Assembly (NCBI GenBank): GCA_024694055.1
Contig: JAILKC010000055.1
Coordinates: 1 to 64,000 of the forward strand
From: Lachnospiraceae bacterium
GTDB lineage: Bacteria > Bacillota > Clostridia > Lachnospirales > Lachnospiraceae
Direction of reading: 5' to 3'
DNA: 64,000 bases
Under the pieces are notes generated by a model. The model saw nothing but the letters and a program-made list of their open reading frames with translations, did no database searches and was not told the origin of the DNA. This document shows positions 28,041-38,857 of this stretch, in pieces; the stretch's first letter is position 1; each line of letters begins with the position of its first letter. A program made the translations under genes and the position numbers.

Positions 28041-29990
28041 CTATATCTTCACCGCATAATCACTTCTGTCCAAAGAAAAATTGGGATTGTAGTACGGATC
28101 GCCGGCCGCGAGTTCCTTGGCCCATTTCTCTCTAAATCTCTCCGATTCCCTGTTATACCTCTCAGCCTTTTCACCGTCTGTATCAAGACCGCGGCTTACG
28201 GACTCATAATGATACAGCTCCGCAAAAGGAGTAAATACATTAAGGTATCCCTTTTGTCTTAACTTAAGGCAAAAATCCACATCATTAAGCGATATCGCAA
28301 AATGATCGTCAAGTCCGCCAAGTTTATTGTACAAATACTTTTTGACCATCAAACATGCCCCGGTAACCGCCGTAACATCCTGCGCATAACAGAGTCTGCC
28401 CATGTACCCGAGATTGTCGTAAGCTTTGCCGTAATGAGTATGACCTGCGGTTCTGTGCGCCCCGAGGCCAATCACGACACCTGCATGCTGAATGGACTTA
28501 TCAGGATATAAAAGCTTGGCTCCTACAGCACCTACATCCTTGCGCTGTGCATACATAAGTAACTCTTCCATCCAAGTCGGAGTGATGACCTGGGTGTCAT
28601 TGTTAAGTAAAAGCAGATACTGTCCATCCGCATACTCCGCTCCGTAATTGACTATCCTTGAATAATTGAAAGAGCCGATATATCTGATGATCTTGATATT
28701 ATCCCGCTTAAGGCTCTTATAATACTCCTCTATCTCCATTGTCTCGGAGTTGTTCTCGACTATGATGATCTCATAATTATCATATGTCGAACGGTTTATG
28801 ATGGAGTCTATACATCTCTTAAGGTCATCGGTATGATCTTTATTGGGTATCACTATTGATATCCTGGGATGACCGACAAGTTCATATTTTATGCGGAATA
28901 TGGTCTCAAAGGCTCTGGTACTCGATATCTCAAAGTTCTTGTATCCATGAGTCCTTAAATGATCTGACACCGCGCCTACCGCTGCTTCTATGGCATAACT
29001 TTTGGCACTGATATCACTTGCAACGCTGCCCGCATGTGATCTCCAGTAATACATGAGCTTGGGAACATGGACGATATGCTTCGCCCTGTCAGTAAGCCTT
29101 AAGATCATGTCATGATCCTGGCTTCCGTCATATTTTGTCCTGAAAAGCTCCATATCTTCCAAAAGCGTACGTTTAAAGCAGCTGAAATGACAGATATAAT
29201 TGTTCGCACGGAGATTGTCTACCGCATAATCAGGCTTAAAATGCAGGGTGATCATCTTATCGATATTATTGTTCTTAAAGGTTGCCTCATCACAGTATAT
29301 GTAATCGGCATCCTGCTCATTGATGACTTTCACGTACTCATACAGCACGCTGGGATGCAATATGTCATCATGATCAAACAGCGCTATATAATCACCCGTA
29401 GCCAAGCGCAGGCATTCATTGGTATTACCGGAAATACCCTTATTGACCTCCAACTTACGATACTTGACCCTGCCGTCTTTTTCGGCCAGTGACCTGGCAT
29501 ATTCGCCCACATATCCATGTTCTTCATCGGATCCGTCTGCAAGACAAAGTTCCCATTTACCGTAGGTCTGTGCAAGAACCGACTCCGCCATCTGCTTAAG
29601 ATAAGAGCTCGGTGTATTGTATAACGGCACAAGGATACTGATCACAGGCATATAATTCCATACGGTCTGCGCCTGTGCCTTAACCGTCTGATCATCGGGG
29701 AAGCTTCTCTTTCCGTAGTTGCGCTTGGCCTTACGTTCCTTAAGCTTATATATCACCTTATCCACGAAGCCTTTAGGACCGCCCAGACCCTTGATACGCT
29801 GCTTAAGCCTGCCCGTTTTGATCATCATATCCCTGATGCCTTTGGTGCACTTCCACAGAGGATTGCTGTGTATGCGCTCAAGTCTGAAGTTTAACATCTC
29901 ACTTTCCTGTTCAAGCGCAGCAATTCTCTCAACAAGTTCCCTGTTCTTCTTAAGTTGTTCTTCGTACAGTTCCTTGTAAGTATCACTCAT
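28041..29990 (-). CDS. Two-domain glycosyltransferase family 2
   Basis: Domain 1 ISILVPLYNTPSSYLKQMAESVLAQTY...FDHDDILHPSVLYEY; domain 2 ISIVIPNKDHTDDLKRCIDSIINRSTYDNYEIIIVENNS...LLLNNDTQVITPTWMEELL. Confidence 0.92.
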   Translation of the reverse strand: MSDTYKELYEEQLKKNRELVERIAALEQESEMLNFRLERIHSNPLWKCTKGIRDMMIKTGRLKQRIKGLGGPKGFVDKVIYKLKERKAKRNYGKRSFPDDQTVKAQAQTVWNYMPVISILVPLYNTPSSYLKQMAESVLAQTYGKWELCLADGSDEEHGYVGEYARSLAEKDGRVKYRKLEVNKGISGNTNECLRLATGDYIALFDHDDILHPSVLYEYVKVINEQDADYIYCDEATFKNNNIDKMITLHFKPDYAVDNLRANNYICHFSCFKRTLLEDMELFRTKYDGSQDHDMILRLTDRAKHIVHVPKLMYYWRSHAGSVASDISAKSYAIEAAVGAVSDHLRTHGYKNFEISSTRAFETIFRIKYELVGHPRISIVIPNKDHTDDLKRCIDSIINRSTYDNYEIIIVENNSETMEIEEYYKSLKRDNIKIIRYIGSFNYSRIVNYGAEYADGQYLLLLNNDTQVITPTWMEELLMYAQRKDVGAVGAKLLYPDKSIQHAGVVIGLGAHRTAGHTHYGKAYDNLGYMGRLCYAQDVTAVTGACLMVKKYLYNKLGGLDDHFAISLNDVDFCLKLRQKGYLNVFTPFAELYHYESVSRGLDTDGEKAERYNRESERFREKWAKELAAGDPYYNPNFSLDRSDYAVKI

Positions 29991-31899
29991 TACTAATATA
30001 CCTGTTGGTAAATCTGCAAAGTTTTAACCTTGACGCAAGACCTCTTGCCATCACGCCTACCCGATATTCACCCTTTGGAAGACCTTCCATATCGGGAACC
30101 ATAGAAAAACCACACATGGCAGGCCGCTCTTCCCTGTCGAGATTGATCTCAAGATCCGGTCTGTAAACCTTATTACACGGCAATTCATATACTCCATCAC
30201 TTCCTTCAAAAAGAAGACTGAACTTAAAGCATGAATTGTCGCTTCCGGCCACAAATGCATAACCGCCGATATATATCGTCTTATCATCGCCACCATGGCT
30301 GTCATTCGGGCCAAGCCAGTACGCCAAACTGCCACATTGTTCCAAACTGATGATCAGACACTCATCATATCTTCCCGGTCGTATACTTCCACGTATCTTG
30401 CGTGGCTTAAACGCCTTCATCCGCATTGATCCGTCATATTCATACTCATAGGCACAGGTGTAATTGCTGTCCAAGATATCTCCCGTCAGATAATCATGAT
30501 AAAAAGGATCCTTGGCATAGAGTGCCGGATGCTTTTTGTACAGCTTCTGTCTCTCATTCTGCAACCTGACGATCTTCTCTTTGGATTCATCATCACCTCT
30601 GCTAAGTGACTCATGGTGCCACAGATGAGTAGTGTTGACTACTACATTATACAACCCCTTCTCATAAAGAGTATAGCATAAATCGACATCATTAAAGGCT
30701 ACGACAAAATCTTCATCAAAGCCTCCGATATCTGAAAAAACATCCGCCCTTAACATAAGGCATGCCCCTGTCACGGCTATCACGTTACGATCCATGTCAT
30801 TGACATGATCGTAATATACTCTGTTGTCCTCTTTGTACTGAAGCTTATGTACCGGTCCTAACCTAAGATTCGTTATTCCGCAATGCTGTATGACCTTACT
30901 CTCAGGATAATAGAGTTTTGCCCCAACAGCTCCCACATGTTCCCTTACTGCATATCCAAGCATCTTAGAAAGCCACTTGCTGTCCCTTATCTCTATGTCA
31001 TCATTAAGGAACAGAAGGTATTTTCCGGATGCATTCTTTGCAAGTTCATTGCATATTCTCGAAAAGTTGAATTCCTGCGGAGAATACAGATATTTAGCGG
31101 CTTTAAGCCACTCTTTCCGATCATTCGAAACAGATTTTATATTCTGCTCAATCGTGATTTTATTTTCGTCACTGCTGCCATTGTCAAGCACGATGATCTC
31201 GTATGGAACACCCGTTGTTCTATCTGTGAGTGAGGCAAGCAATTGCTTAAGAACCTCCGGATTGTCTTTTGACGGAATAAGTATTGATACAAGATCGTCA
31301 GAAGACAATTCCGCTTTATCTTCCACCAAACCTTCCGTATATAACGACCTCGAATAATCCGCATGATACAATACATAATCAACATGTCTTACTCGATCTG
31401 CGCCAAGGCCTTTAGTTACCGTGAGGATAAGTTCATATATATCCGTGATCCCTTCGGGTATGGCAGATCTTTTTACCGCGATCGCATTACCCATATAGAG
31501 ATAACTTGTAAGCGTATCGGGAGACCATTCCGGACGGAATATCGGATTCATTCTCACTGTTCTGTCAGAGTTATACTCATCCTCATCTCCGTATACCACC
31601 ACGGTATCAGGATATTTATTAAATACGGAGATCACCGCATGAAGAGCCCTTGCCGATAGTCTGTGTATATCAGCTGCAAACAGTATCACATTGGCCGCAT
31701 ATGTGCATCTTCCCACTTCATCATAACCAACTACCTGTACATCATCGGTATTGGGAAGAGTACCTGCAAGATACTCCACTTCCTTCTGTCTGATCCATGA
31801 ATCATAAGAAACATAGCTTTCGTCAAGAAGGCTTTCATATTCTTTATGGAGTTGTGCTATTCTCGGTGCTTTTACAAGCGCCTTTATGGTGTCCAACAT
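29983..31899 (-). CDS. Glycosyltransferase family 2 with degenerate first GT domain and C-terminal beta domain
   Basis: Central VSILIPSKDNPEVLKQLLASLTDRTTGVPYEIIVLDNGSSD...LFLNDDIEI; N-terminal ANVILFAADIHRLSARALHAVISVFNKYPDTVVVYGDEDEYN lacks the DHDD motif. Confidence 0.88.
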   Translation of the reverse strand: MLDTIKALVKAPRIAQLHKEYESLLDESYVSYDSWIRQKEVEYLAGTLPNTDDVQVVGYDEVGRCTYAANVILFAADIHRLSARALHAVISVFNKYPDTVVVYGDEDEYNSDRTVRMNPIFRPEWSPDTLTSYLYMGNAIAVKRSAIPEGITDIYELILTVTKGLGADRVRHVDYVLYHADYSRSLYTEGLVEDKAELSSDDLVSILIPSKDNPEVLKQLLASLTDRTTGVPYEIIVLDNGSSDENKITIEQNIKSVSNDRKEWLKAAKYLYSPQEFNFSRICNELAKNASGKYLLFLNDDIEIRDSKWLSKMLGYAVREHVGAVGAKLYYPESKVIQHCGITNLRLGPVHKLQYKEDNRVYYDHVNDMDRNVIAVTGACLMLRADVFSDIGGFDEDFVVAFNDVDLCYTLYEKGLYNVVVNTTHLWHHESLSRGDDESKEKIVRLQNERQKLYKKHPALYAKDPFYHDYLTGDILDSNYTCAYEYEYDGSMRMKAFKPRKIRGSIRPGRYDECLIISLEQCGSLAYWLGPNDSHGGDDKTIYIGGYAFVAGSDNSCFKFSLLFEGSDGVYELPCNKVYRPDLEINLDREERPAMCGFSMVPDMEGLPKGEYRVGVMARGLASRLKLCRFTNRYISNE

Positions 31900-33965
31900 C
31901 AGAATCTGATCCTCTTTGATACTTCACTCTTAAGCAACTGCGTCATCGATTCTGTAAGTTTTGTGGTCGTCATACTCACATGCAGTTCATTGCCCGTACT
32001 TCTCACCTTATCTTTAAGCTCTATCACGATACACGGATCGTCATAATAGAATATTGCCAACACACCGCTATCCGTACCGGTCTTTTTGCCGTTTATATAT
32101 ACCCTCTTATTATCCGTAAGTTTCAAAGGCTCCCCGTTAAGTACAAGACTGTGTATCTCAGTCATGCAGTAATCCATCATGGGATCAATACGAAGTTTGA
32201 CGGTATTGCTGTCCAGAGTCAGATTAAAGTCTATATCTCCCCTGCTGTCATAGGATTCATCGGTAAAATACGACTCCTCTTCATTAAAGCCCGCTCCAGT
32301 GTCCACATAGATCTGCACCGAGTTCTTAAGACCTGCAGATGCATCCACTCCGGATATGGAGTCCATACCTATCACCGCGCCGCCTATGAGTTCCCTCAAT
32401 TCACCCATACTTAAGAGCTTACCCGTTACCTGTTTCTGGAACGCTGCTTCTCTGTCTCTTAACATCTCAGACTCTTCGGGTGTAAGGGATAATAGTTTAA
32501 ATGTTAATTCATAATTAAATTTATTTCTTGATTCATCCTCTAAAAGATAGCAATATAGAGCCCTGAAAGCCAGGTCTTTTGTGGCTACCTGCCTGTATTC
32601 GGTCCACTCGTAATCGATCACGCTCCATGGATCCTTCATGACATCCCCGTCTACCAGGATATTGGAGAAGACAAGATCATAGTCTGCAACCGGCTTGTCC
32701 GATCCATGATCGATACGTCTTATATATTCTTCAAATAGCTCGGAAAAACCTTTTTCATCTCCGTTTCTTACAAGTTCATCAAAATACTCCGTAAGCTGTC
32801 TTCCTTTTATAAAAGGGAATGTGACCGTAACAGCCTCCGAATCATATTCACATGGACATATCTTTAACTTGCTGCCATTGTAACGGCCATTTAAGAGTTC
32901 ATAACTCTTCTTCATATTGGCGATATGTATGCTTCCCGCATTCTTATATATGGCACGCTTACGTACGACATCGCCTTCCATCTCCGTGCACAGCTGGTAT
33001 TCCGGTGCCCTGTCATTGGAATATCTGGCAAAAGTTACCGGCGCCTCATCTCCTATGATCATAAGATATGAATTTGAAAAGAAAGGGAACTGCTCTTCGG
33101 CTATAATACCGTCAAAAGCCGCCTTTTCATCAAACAAAAGCAATCTGTCACCATCGAAATTGCGTATGTTATTATATAATTCTCCTTTAATGGGAAGCCT
33201 CTTTTTTGAAAAGAGACTGGTCATGAACTTATAGTCAGGATAAGGATAATAGAAGTGGTAATCATCTATTCCGACTCTTTTACATATGTCCGTAAGACCC
33301 TTTTCTGAGAAAGTACGGACTCCGCCTCCGTCCTTATAGCACTCCACAGACGAAAAATACGTACCCAGATGATCTTCCCTGCATCCTGCCCAGTATTTAA
33401 GACCATATCTGTTCTCAATTGCTATCACCACGCGTCCGTTTTTGGCCCTGTGCTTACAAACGATCTTCAAAAAATCCTCAAAAGGAGTCTTTGAATCTAT
33501 ATAGCTCTGTCCGTACTCAAACACACCGATCAGCAATACATAATCATAGTCCTTACCAAGTGTCGGCTCAATATCAGCAAAATTGCCTACATTGATACAG
33601 ATATTGTCATAACCCTCATGCCTGTATGCATTGATAAGGCTTCTTTTGCGTGAAAGATCAACACAGTCCACCGTACCGGCCTTTCTCGCAAGTGCACCTG
33701 TGATGGCGCCACAGCCGGAACCGATCTCCAAAACCTTCATACTCTTGTCTATCGGAAGCCAGTCTACTATATTCTCACGTTGACTTGAAAGATGATACAA
33801 TACCGGCCAGCTCTTCTTTTCCTCTATCACCTTGGGATACTCGACCTCAGAATATGTCTGTACTATCGATAAGAGCTCATCTTCTACAGCTCCGTCACAG
33901 TACAGGTCCGCTCCGCTGTAATGATCATAATTTAATTGTATCTTGCCTATTGTCTCGTTTTCCAT
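31899..33965 (-). CDS. SAM-dependent methyltransferase fused to kinase/APH-like domain and C-terminal beta domain
   Basis: VLEIGSGCGAITGALARKAGTVDCVDLS (SAM motif I); VADYDLVFSNILVDGDVMKDPWSVIDYEWTEY (D-x4-N ... DYE kinase-like catalytic/metal motifs). Confidence 0.75.
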   Translation of the reverse strand: MENETIGKIQLNYDHYSGADLYCDGAVEDELLSIVQTYSEVEYPKVIEEKKSWPVLYHLSSQRENIVDWLPIDKSMKVLEIGSGCGAITGALARKAGTVDCVDLSRKRSLINAYRHEGYDNICINVGNFADIEPTLGKDYDYVLLIGVFEYGQSYIDSKTPFEDFLKIVCKHRAKNGRVVIAIENRYGLKYWAGCREDHLGTYFSSVECYKDGGGVRTFSEKGLTDICKRVGIDDYHFYYPYPDYKFMTSLFSKKRLPIKGELYNNIRNFDGDRLLLFDEKAAFDGIIAEEQFPFFSNSYLMIIGDEAPVTFARYSNDRAPEYQLCTEMEGDVVRKRAIYKNAGSIHIANMKKSYELLNGRYNGSKLKICPCEYDSEAVTVTFPFIKGRQLTEYFDELVRNGDEKGFSELFEEYIRRIDHGSDKPVADYDLVFSNILVDGDVMKDPWSVIDYEWTEYRQVATKDLAFRALYCYLLEDESRNKFNYELTFKLLSLTPEESEMLRDREAAFQKQVTGKLLSMGELRELIGGAVIGMDSISGVDASAGLKNSVQIYVDTGAGFNEEESYFTDESYDSRGDIDFNLTLDSNTVKLRIDPMMDYCMTEIHSLVLNGEPLKLTDNKRVYINGKKTGTDSGVLAIFYYDDPCIVIELKDKVRSTGNELHVSMTTTKLTESMTQLLKSEVSKRIRF

Positions 33966-33979
33966 AATGATTCACACAA

Positions 33980-35272
33980 TTATTCTACCGTTATCACCGA
34001 ATTCATATCATAGTATCCCACAGTATCCTTATCTGAGATCACTGTGAGATTGATCACATCGTACAGTCTGTGATATACCACGAAATCATCTTTTTCATAT
34101 CCCGTAGTTCCAAATGAGAGCAAATACTCTCCGCCCTGAAGGTTCATATCCTGGGTGAATGTAACTTTCTTTTTATCTCCCGCTTTTACAGGACTAAGAA
34201 ATGCCCTCTCATACATGGTATTTGTACCGGTTATTTCGGTTCCCTTGATATTCTTGACGGTAAATGCAAAAATGGGAGCCTCTATATCCTTTAAAAAATC
34301 AACCGAGAAATGTATGGTAAAGGGCTCACCCTTTATGATAGCCGACGTACGTGTTCCGTTTTTATCCGTGATATAGTAGTCATTTATGGTAGCTGCTCCG
34401 TTACCGTACTCCAAAAGTTCCGGATTAACCGAAGTAGCAGCGTTCTGTGCGGACACATCATCATTATCCGCAGACGCCGGTGCTTCAAGGCCGCCTTCCG
34501 TCGTGTCGCCGTCTTCTCTGTATTGTCCTACCAATACCTGCTTGTATGCGTCTATTATTTCTTTGGGGCCGCCTTCCCTAAGTTTTACGCCTTTATTAAG
34601 AAGTACCACCCTGTCACAGTACTTGGCTATGGAGGTCAGATCATGACTTACAAAGAGTATAGTCTTGCCCTGCTGCTTAAATTCTTCAAACTTATGATAG
34701 CACTTGGCCTGGAAGAACACATCTCCGACAGAAAGTGCTTCATCAACAATAAGGATCTCCGGATCGATATTGATGGCCACGGCAAAAGCAAGACGCACGA
34801 ACATTCCGCTTGAATATGTCTTACAAGGCTGATAGACGTATTCACCGATATCCGCAAAATCAAGAATACTCTGCAGTCTGTCATCTATTTCCTTTTTGGA
34901 AAAGCCCATCATGGTACCGTTTAAGTATATATTCTCTATACCGTTATATTCCATGTTAAAGCCTGCACCAAGCTCAAGCAGAGCTGATATCCTGCCATCC
35001 ACTGTGATCTCGCCGGATGTGGGTGTGAGCACGCCGGTAATGATCTTAAGAAGCGTACTCTTACCGGAACCGTTCGTCCCGATGATACCAACAGTTTCAC
35101 CCTTATATATGCTTAAATCGACCTCTTTTAAGGCATGATGATCCGTACTGCGCCTGTGTTTCGGATTAAGGGCTTCCCTAAATCTGTCACTCGGTCTGTC
35201 ATACAATCTGTATATCTTCGATATTTTCTTAGCTTCAATAGCTATATCTGCCATACTATCCTCATAATACAT
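33980..35272 (-). CDS. wzt: ABC transporter ATP-binding protein, Wzt/TagH type with C-terminal Wzt-like substrate-binding domain
   Basis: GTNGSGKSTLLKIITGVLTPTSGEI, YSSGMFVRLAFAVAINIDPEILIVDEALSVGD; C-terminal ~170 residues beta-rich (GEPFTIHFSVDFLKDIEAPIFAFTVKNIKGTEITGTNT...GGEYLLSFG). Confidence 0.92.
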   Translation of the reverse strand: MYYEDSMADIAIEAKKISKIYRLYDRPSDRFREALNPKHRRSTDHHALKEVDLSIYKGETVGIIGTNGSGKSTLLKIITGVLTPTSGEITVDGRISALLELGAGFNMEYNGIENIYLNGTMMGFSKKEIDDRLQSILDFADIGEYVYQPCKTYSSGMFVRLAFAVAINIDPEILIVDEALSVGDVFFQAKCYHKFEEFKQQGKTILFVSHDLTSIAKYCDRVVLLNKGVKLREGGPKEIIDAYKQVLVGQYREDGDTTEGGLEAPASADNDDVSAQNAATSVNPELLEYGNGAATINDYYITDKNGTRTSAIIKGEPFTIHFSVDFLKDIEAPIFAFTVKNIKGTEITGTNTMYERAFLSPVKAGDKKKVTFTQDMNLQGGEYLLSFGTTGYEKDDFVVYHRLYDVINLTVISDKDTVGYYDMNSVITVE

Positions 35273-36083
35273 CCGCGAAATGCGGTTTTAATCTGTTAAA
35301 TAACGTGGTCCCGAGCCAAAGCATGATAAGAGTAAAGCACCAGAAATATACCGTACCCCACACATCCTCAAAAAACCACACTCCGCCTACCACGCTGTTG
35401 CGGTAACCTGTCACTACATATACTAACGGATTGATGCTTATGATCGTCTTCCATATGGGAGAGAGGCTCTCTATATTCCATAGGATGGGAGTAGCCCACA
35501 TTCCGATCTGAAGTATGATACCTATGATCTGCGCTATATCCCTGAAGAATACCATAATCGAACTTGTGATATATGCAAGTCCCAACGTAAGCAACAGTAC
35601 ACATAAGCTGTAATACAGTATCTGTATGGTATATATGCTTGGGTAATAACCGTATACGCATGCCATGACTATCATCACGCATACAAAAAAGATGTGTATG
35701 AATATGGCGGCCAGAACCTTGATGACTGGCAATATGCTGACATCAAAGACCACCTTCTTTACAAGATAATTATATTCGACCATGGCGGCCGTACCGTGTG
35801 TAAGAGCCTCTTGAAAGAAAAACCAAGGAACCAGACCCGCTGTCAGAAAAAGTACATATGGTATACTCGTAGCTCTGGGGCCATCCTGCGCTCCCGATTT
35901 CATGATCACATCAAATACGATGTAGTACATGACTATCGTCACCACGGGTTGGATCATGGCCCAGATGGCACCAAGATAGGAGCCCGCATACCTTTTCTTA
36001 AAATCATTGCATGCCAGCTTCCATATCAGTTCCCTATTCTGATACAGTCCCTTTATGGAACCGTTCTTTTTATCTTTATTCAT
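35262..36083 (-). CDS. wzm: ABC polysaccharide exporter permease (Wzm/TagG type)
   Basis: LIWKLACNDFKKRYAGSYLGAIWAMIQPVVTIVMYYIVFDVIM, six TM segments, overlaps Wzt by 11 bp. Confidence 0.92.
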   Translation of the reverse strand: MNKDKKNGSIKGLYQNRELIWKLACNDFKKRYAGSYLGAIWAMIQPVVTIVMYYIVFDVIMKSGAQDGPRATSIPYVLFLTAGLVPWFFFQEALTHGTAAMVEYNYLVKKVVFDVSILPVIKVLAAIFIHIFFVCVMIVMACVYGYYPSIYTIQILYYSLCVLLLTLGLAYITSSIMVFFRDIAQIIGIILQIGMWATPILWNIESLSPIWKTIISINPLVYVVTGYRNSVVGGVWFFEDVWGTVYFWCFTLIMLWLGTTLFNRLKPHFADVL

Positions 36084-36102
36084 CAGACAGACACTCCCGA
36101 TC

Positions 36103-36669
36103 TTACTTTATGCCCCGTGCCTGCTTATACTCTTTTAATGTGGGCCATTTGGTATCCTTCTCAGACAAAGTAAGTTCAACTCCGGCTTCAAACGGCCATT
36201 TTACACCTATCTCAGGATCATCATACTTAAGTCCGCCTTCATCATTGGGATGATAAAAATCCGTGCACTTATATGCAAATTCCGCATAGTCACTTACAAC
36301 AAGAAAACCATGAGCAAATCCTTCGGGAATGTAGAACTGCTTTTTATTCTCCTCAGAAAGCAGCACTCCGAATGACTTACCGAAGGTAGCAGAACCTGCT
36401 CTTAAATCCACAGCCACATCATAGACTTCACCCCGAAGAACTCTTACAAGCTTGGCCTGAGGGTGATTTATCTGAAAATGAAGACCTCTTAAGACTCCCT
36501 TTTTTGAAGCAGACTGATTGTCCTGTACGAACACCCTGTCAATTCCCGCTTCATCAAAATCACGCTTATTATATGTCTCGATAAAGTATCCTCTGCTGTC
36601 TCCGTGCACCTCAGGTGTAATAACCTTAAGACCCTCTATCTCACATTTTTCAACAACAATCTTACCCAT
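36103..36669 (-). CDS. rfbC: dTDP-4-dehydrorhamnose 3,5-epimerase
   Basis: GDSRGYFIETYNKRDF, NQSASKKGVLRGLHFQ, FYIPEGFAHGFLVVSD. Confidence 0.96.
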   Translation of the reverse strand: MGKIVVEKCEIEGLKVITPEVHGDSRGYFIETYNKRDFDEAGIDRVFVQDNQSASKKGVLRGLHFQINHPQAKLVRVLRGEVYDVAVDLRAGSATFGKSFGVLLSEENKKQFYIPEGFAHGFLVVSDYAEFAYKCTDFYHPNDEGGLKYDDPEIGVKWPFEAGVELTLSEKDTKWPTLKEYKQARGIK

Positions 36670-36705
36670 CTGCTGTTTGCTCCCTTCATAATCATATTCA
36701 TGTAT

Positions 36706-37980
36706 TTACTGCGACAGGAAACTTAAGTTCATGTCCACTCTTCCCTCAATTCCGTCTATGCGTCCTGCGGACGAATACTGCCACAAGTGATAGGTGCCTC
36801 CGTATGTTGGCGCATCCCCATATTCTGCAAGCCATATCACATTGCCTGCCGAGAACTTGGTGATATCAAGTTTTTTATTGTACCAGTTGCGGCTTGCATA
36901 GACTCCTGCCTTATGCCCACCGCTTCTTATCGTCGTACAGAATGCCTCAATGACCGCAGATCTGTCTTCCACCGTAAGGTTATCGGCTCTGCCTCTTCCG
37001 CCTGCTCCCTCGGAATCTATAAATATGGGATAATCAAGCTTATACTGTGATACAAGACTGAGTGCCGCACTGGCTTCCTCCACGGCTTCCATGGGATTGA
37101 GCGCCTGAGTGAAGAAATACACTCCCACCGGTATCCCTGCTGCCGTCGCGCCTTCAATATTGGCCGTGAACATCGGATCCACCACTATGGAACCCGAAGA
37201 TGATCCTCTGTATCCGCATCTGATGATCGCATATTCTACGCCGGCGTCTTTTACCCTGGCCCAGTCGATATTGCCGTTATACTTGGATACGTCTATGCCA
37301 AAATGCGCATCTGCATCCGTCCTTATGGCAGATGATCCGGATGTCTCCTCTGCCGCATCATTAACTGCGGTATCTTCTCTTGAAGCATCTATATCGGCTT
37401 CAGTCTTTATCAGATATGATATATCGGCTATCGCCTTATACTCGATCTTGGCCCTGACACTGCAGGTTATGGGTTCCGTAGGTATATCAAAACCCTGCAT
37501 CGCCGCAAGCTTTACCGTATAATCACCGGGTTTAAGATCCTTTATATATATGAATCCGTCTCTGTCATCATCAAGATACTGGCTGCTGTCACCGACCATC
37601 ACCGCAAATAGCTGACCCTTAACAGGTTCACCCGTCGCATCGGTTATCTTGATCCTTAAGTCCTTTTCAACGGAACTCGCACTTAGTACCAACGAAGTCG
37701 AATCCGCTTCTTCTACCGACTTCTGATACTTACCGCCGCCTATGAGCTTGGCATCAAAGAAAGTCTCGTCATACATCCAGGCACTTAAGTCACTTCCTTT
37801 TATCTTTCCATCGGATTCCGTGACTTCAAATTCTTCTTCCTCTTTGGCTGTCTGTGTCTGCGCATGAGTACGCTTAGAGCCGATATAGCCGTTGGAATAG
37901 AGTATAACGACAAATACCGTCGCAAAAAGCAGCGTCACTATGAGCATGGCTTTTACAAGCAGCTTAGAGTCCATTCGCAA
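36706..37980 (-). CDS. Membrane-anchored GH25 muramidase with Cna/prealbumin-like stalk domain
   Basis: [57 protein letters not shown]...[17 protein letters not shown]...[31 protein letters not shown]. Confidence 0.92.
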   Translation of the reverse strand: MRMDSKLLVKAMLIVTLLFATVFVVILYSNGYIGSKRTHAQTQTAKEEEEFEVTESDGKIKGSDLSAWMYDETFFDAKLIGGGKYQKSVEEADSTSLVLSASSVEKDLRIKITDATGEPVKGQLFAVMVGDSSQYLDDDRDGFIYIKDLKPGDYTVKLAAMQGFDIPTEPITCSVRAKIEYKAIADISYLIKTEADIDASREDTAVNDAAEETSGSSAIRTDADAHFGIDVSKYNGNIDWARVKDAGVEYAIIRCGYRGSSSGSIVVDPMFTANIEGATAAGIPVGVYFFTQALNPMEAVEEASAALSLVSQYKLDYPIFIDSEGAGGRGRADNLTVEDRSAVIEAFCTTIRSGGHKAGVYASRNWYNKKLDITKFSAGNVIWLAEYGDAPTYGGTYHLWQYSSAGRIDGIEGRVDMNLSFLSQ

Positions 37981-38833
37981 CCTCTGTCAGATACTTACCG
38001 TAATCGGTCTTAAGCAGCGGATCTGCAAGCTTAAGCAGCTGATCCTTATCTATAAATCCTCTCTTATATGCGATCTCTTCGATGCAGGAAATATACAGTC
38101 CCTGCCTCTTTTGGAAAGCACATACAAAATCGCTTGCATCAAGAAGCGAATCATGGCTTCCGGTATCGAGCCACGCAAAGCCTCTTCCCATCTTCTCTAC
38201 GCTCAGCTCGCCCATCTCAAGATAGGTATTGTTCACAGTAGTGATCTCGAGCTCACCTCTCGCGGAAGGCTTAATGTTCTTTGCTATGTCCACGACTCTG
38301 TTATCATAAAAATACAGTCCGGGAACGGCGTAATTACTCTTGGGATTGGCAGGCTTTTCCTCAATGGATACAGCCTTACCGTCAGCACCGATCTCCACTA
38401 CACCGTACTCTCTCGGATCTCTTACATAATATCCGAATATCGTAGCGCCCTTCTTTCTCTCTGCCACTCTTCTTAAAAGATCAGAAAAGCTCTGACCGTA
38501 GAAGATGTTGTCACCAAGCACAAGTGCCACATTATCATCACCGATAAAATCGGCACCTATTATGAACGCTTCAGCCAGACCGTTGGGCTTTTCCTGTATC
38601 TTATATTCAAATCTCATACCCAGCTGGCTTCCGTCACCGAGTAAGTCCTCAAATACCGGCAGATCTCTGGGCGTTGATATGATGAGCACATCACGGATAT
38701 TGGCAAGCATCAAAGTAGATAAAGGATAATATATCATCGGCTTGTCATATATCGGCATGATCTGCTTGGATATGGCTTTGGTAAGCGGATACAGTCTCGT
38801 TCCGGATCCTCCGGCAAGTATGATTCCCTTCAT
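37964..38833 (-). CDS. rfbA: Glucose-1-phosphate thymidylyltransferase
   Basis: [53 protein letters not shown]. Confidence 0.98.
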   Translation of the reverse strand: MKGIILAGGSGTRLYPLTKAISKQIMPIYDKPMIYYPLSTLMLANIRDVLIISTPRDLPVFEDLLGDGSQLGMRFEYKIQEKPNGLAEAFIIGADFIGDDNVALVLGDNIFYGQSFSDLLRRVAERKKGATIFGYYVRDPREYGVVEIGADGKAVSIEEKPANPKSNYAVPGLYFYDNRVVDIAKNIKPSARGELEITTVNNTYLEMGELSVEKMGRGFAWLDTGSHDSLLDASDFVCAFQKRQGLYISCIEEIAYKRGFIDKDQLLKLADPLLKTDYGKYLTEVANGL

Positions 38834-38857
38834 AATCTCATGTCCCCCTATACATCA

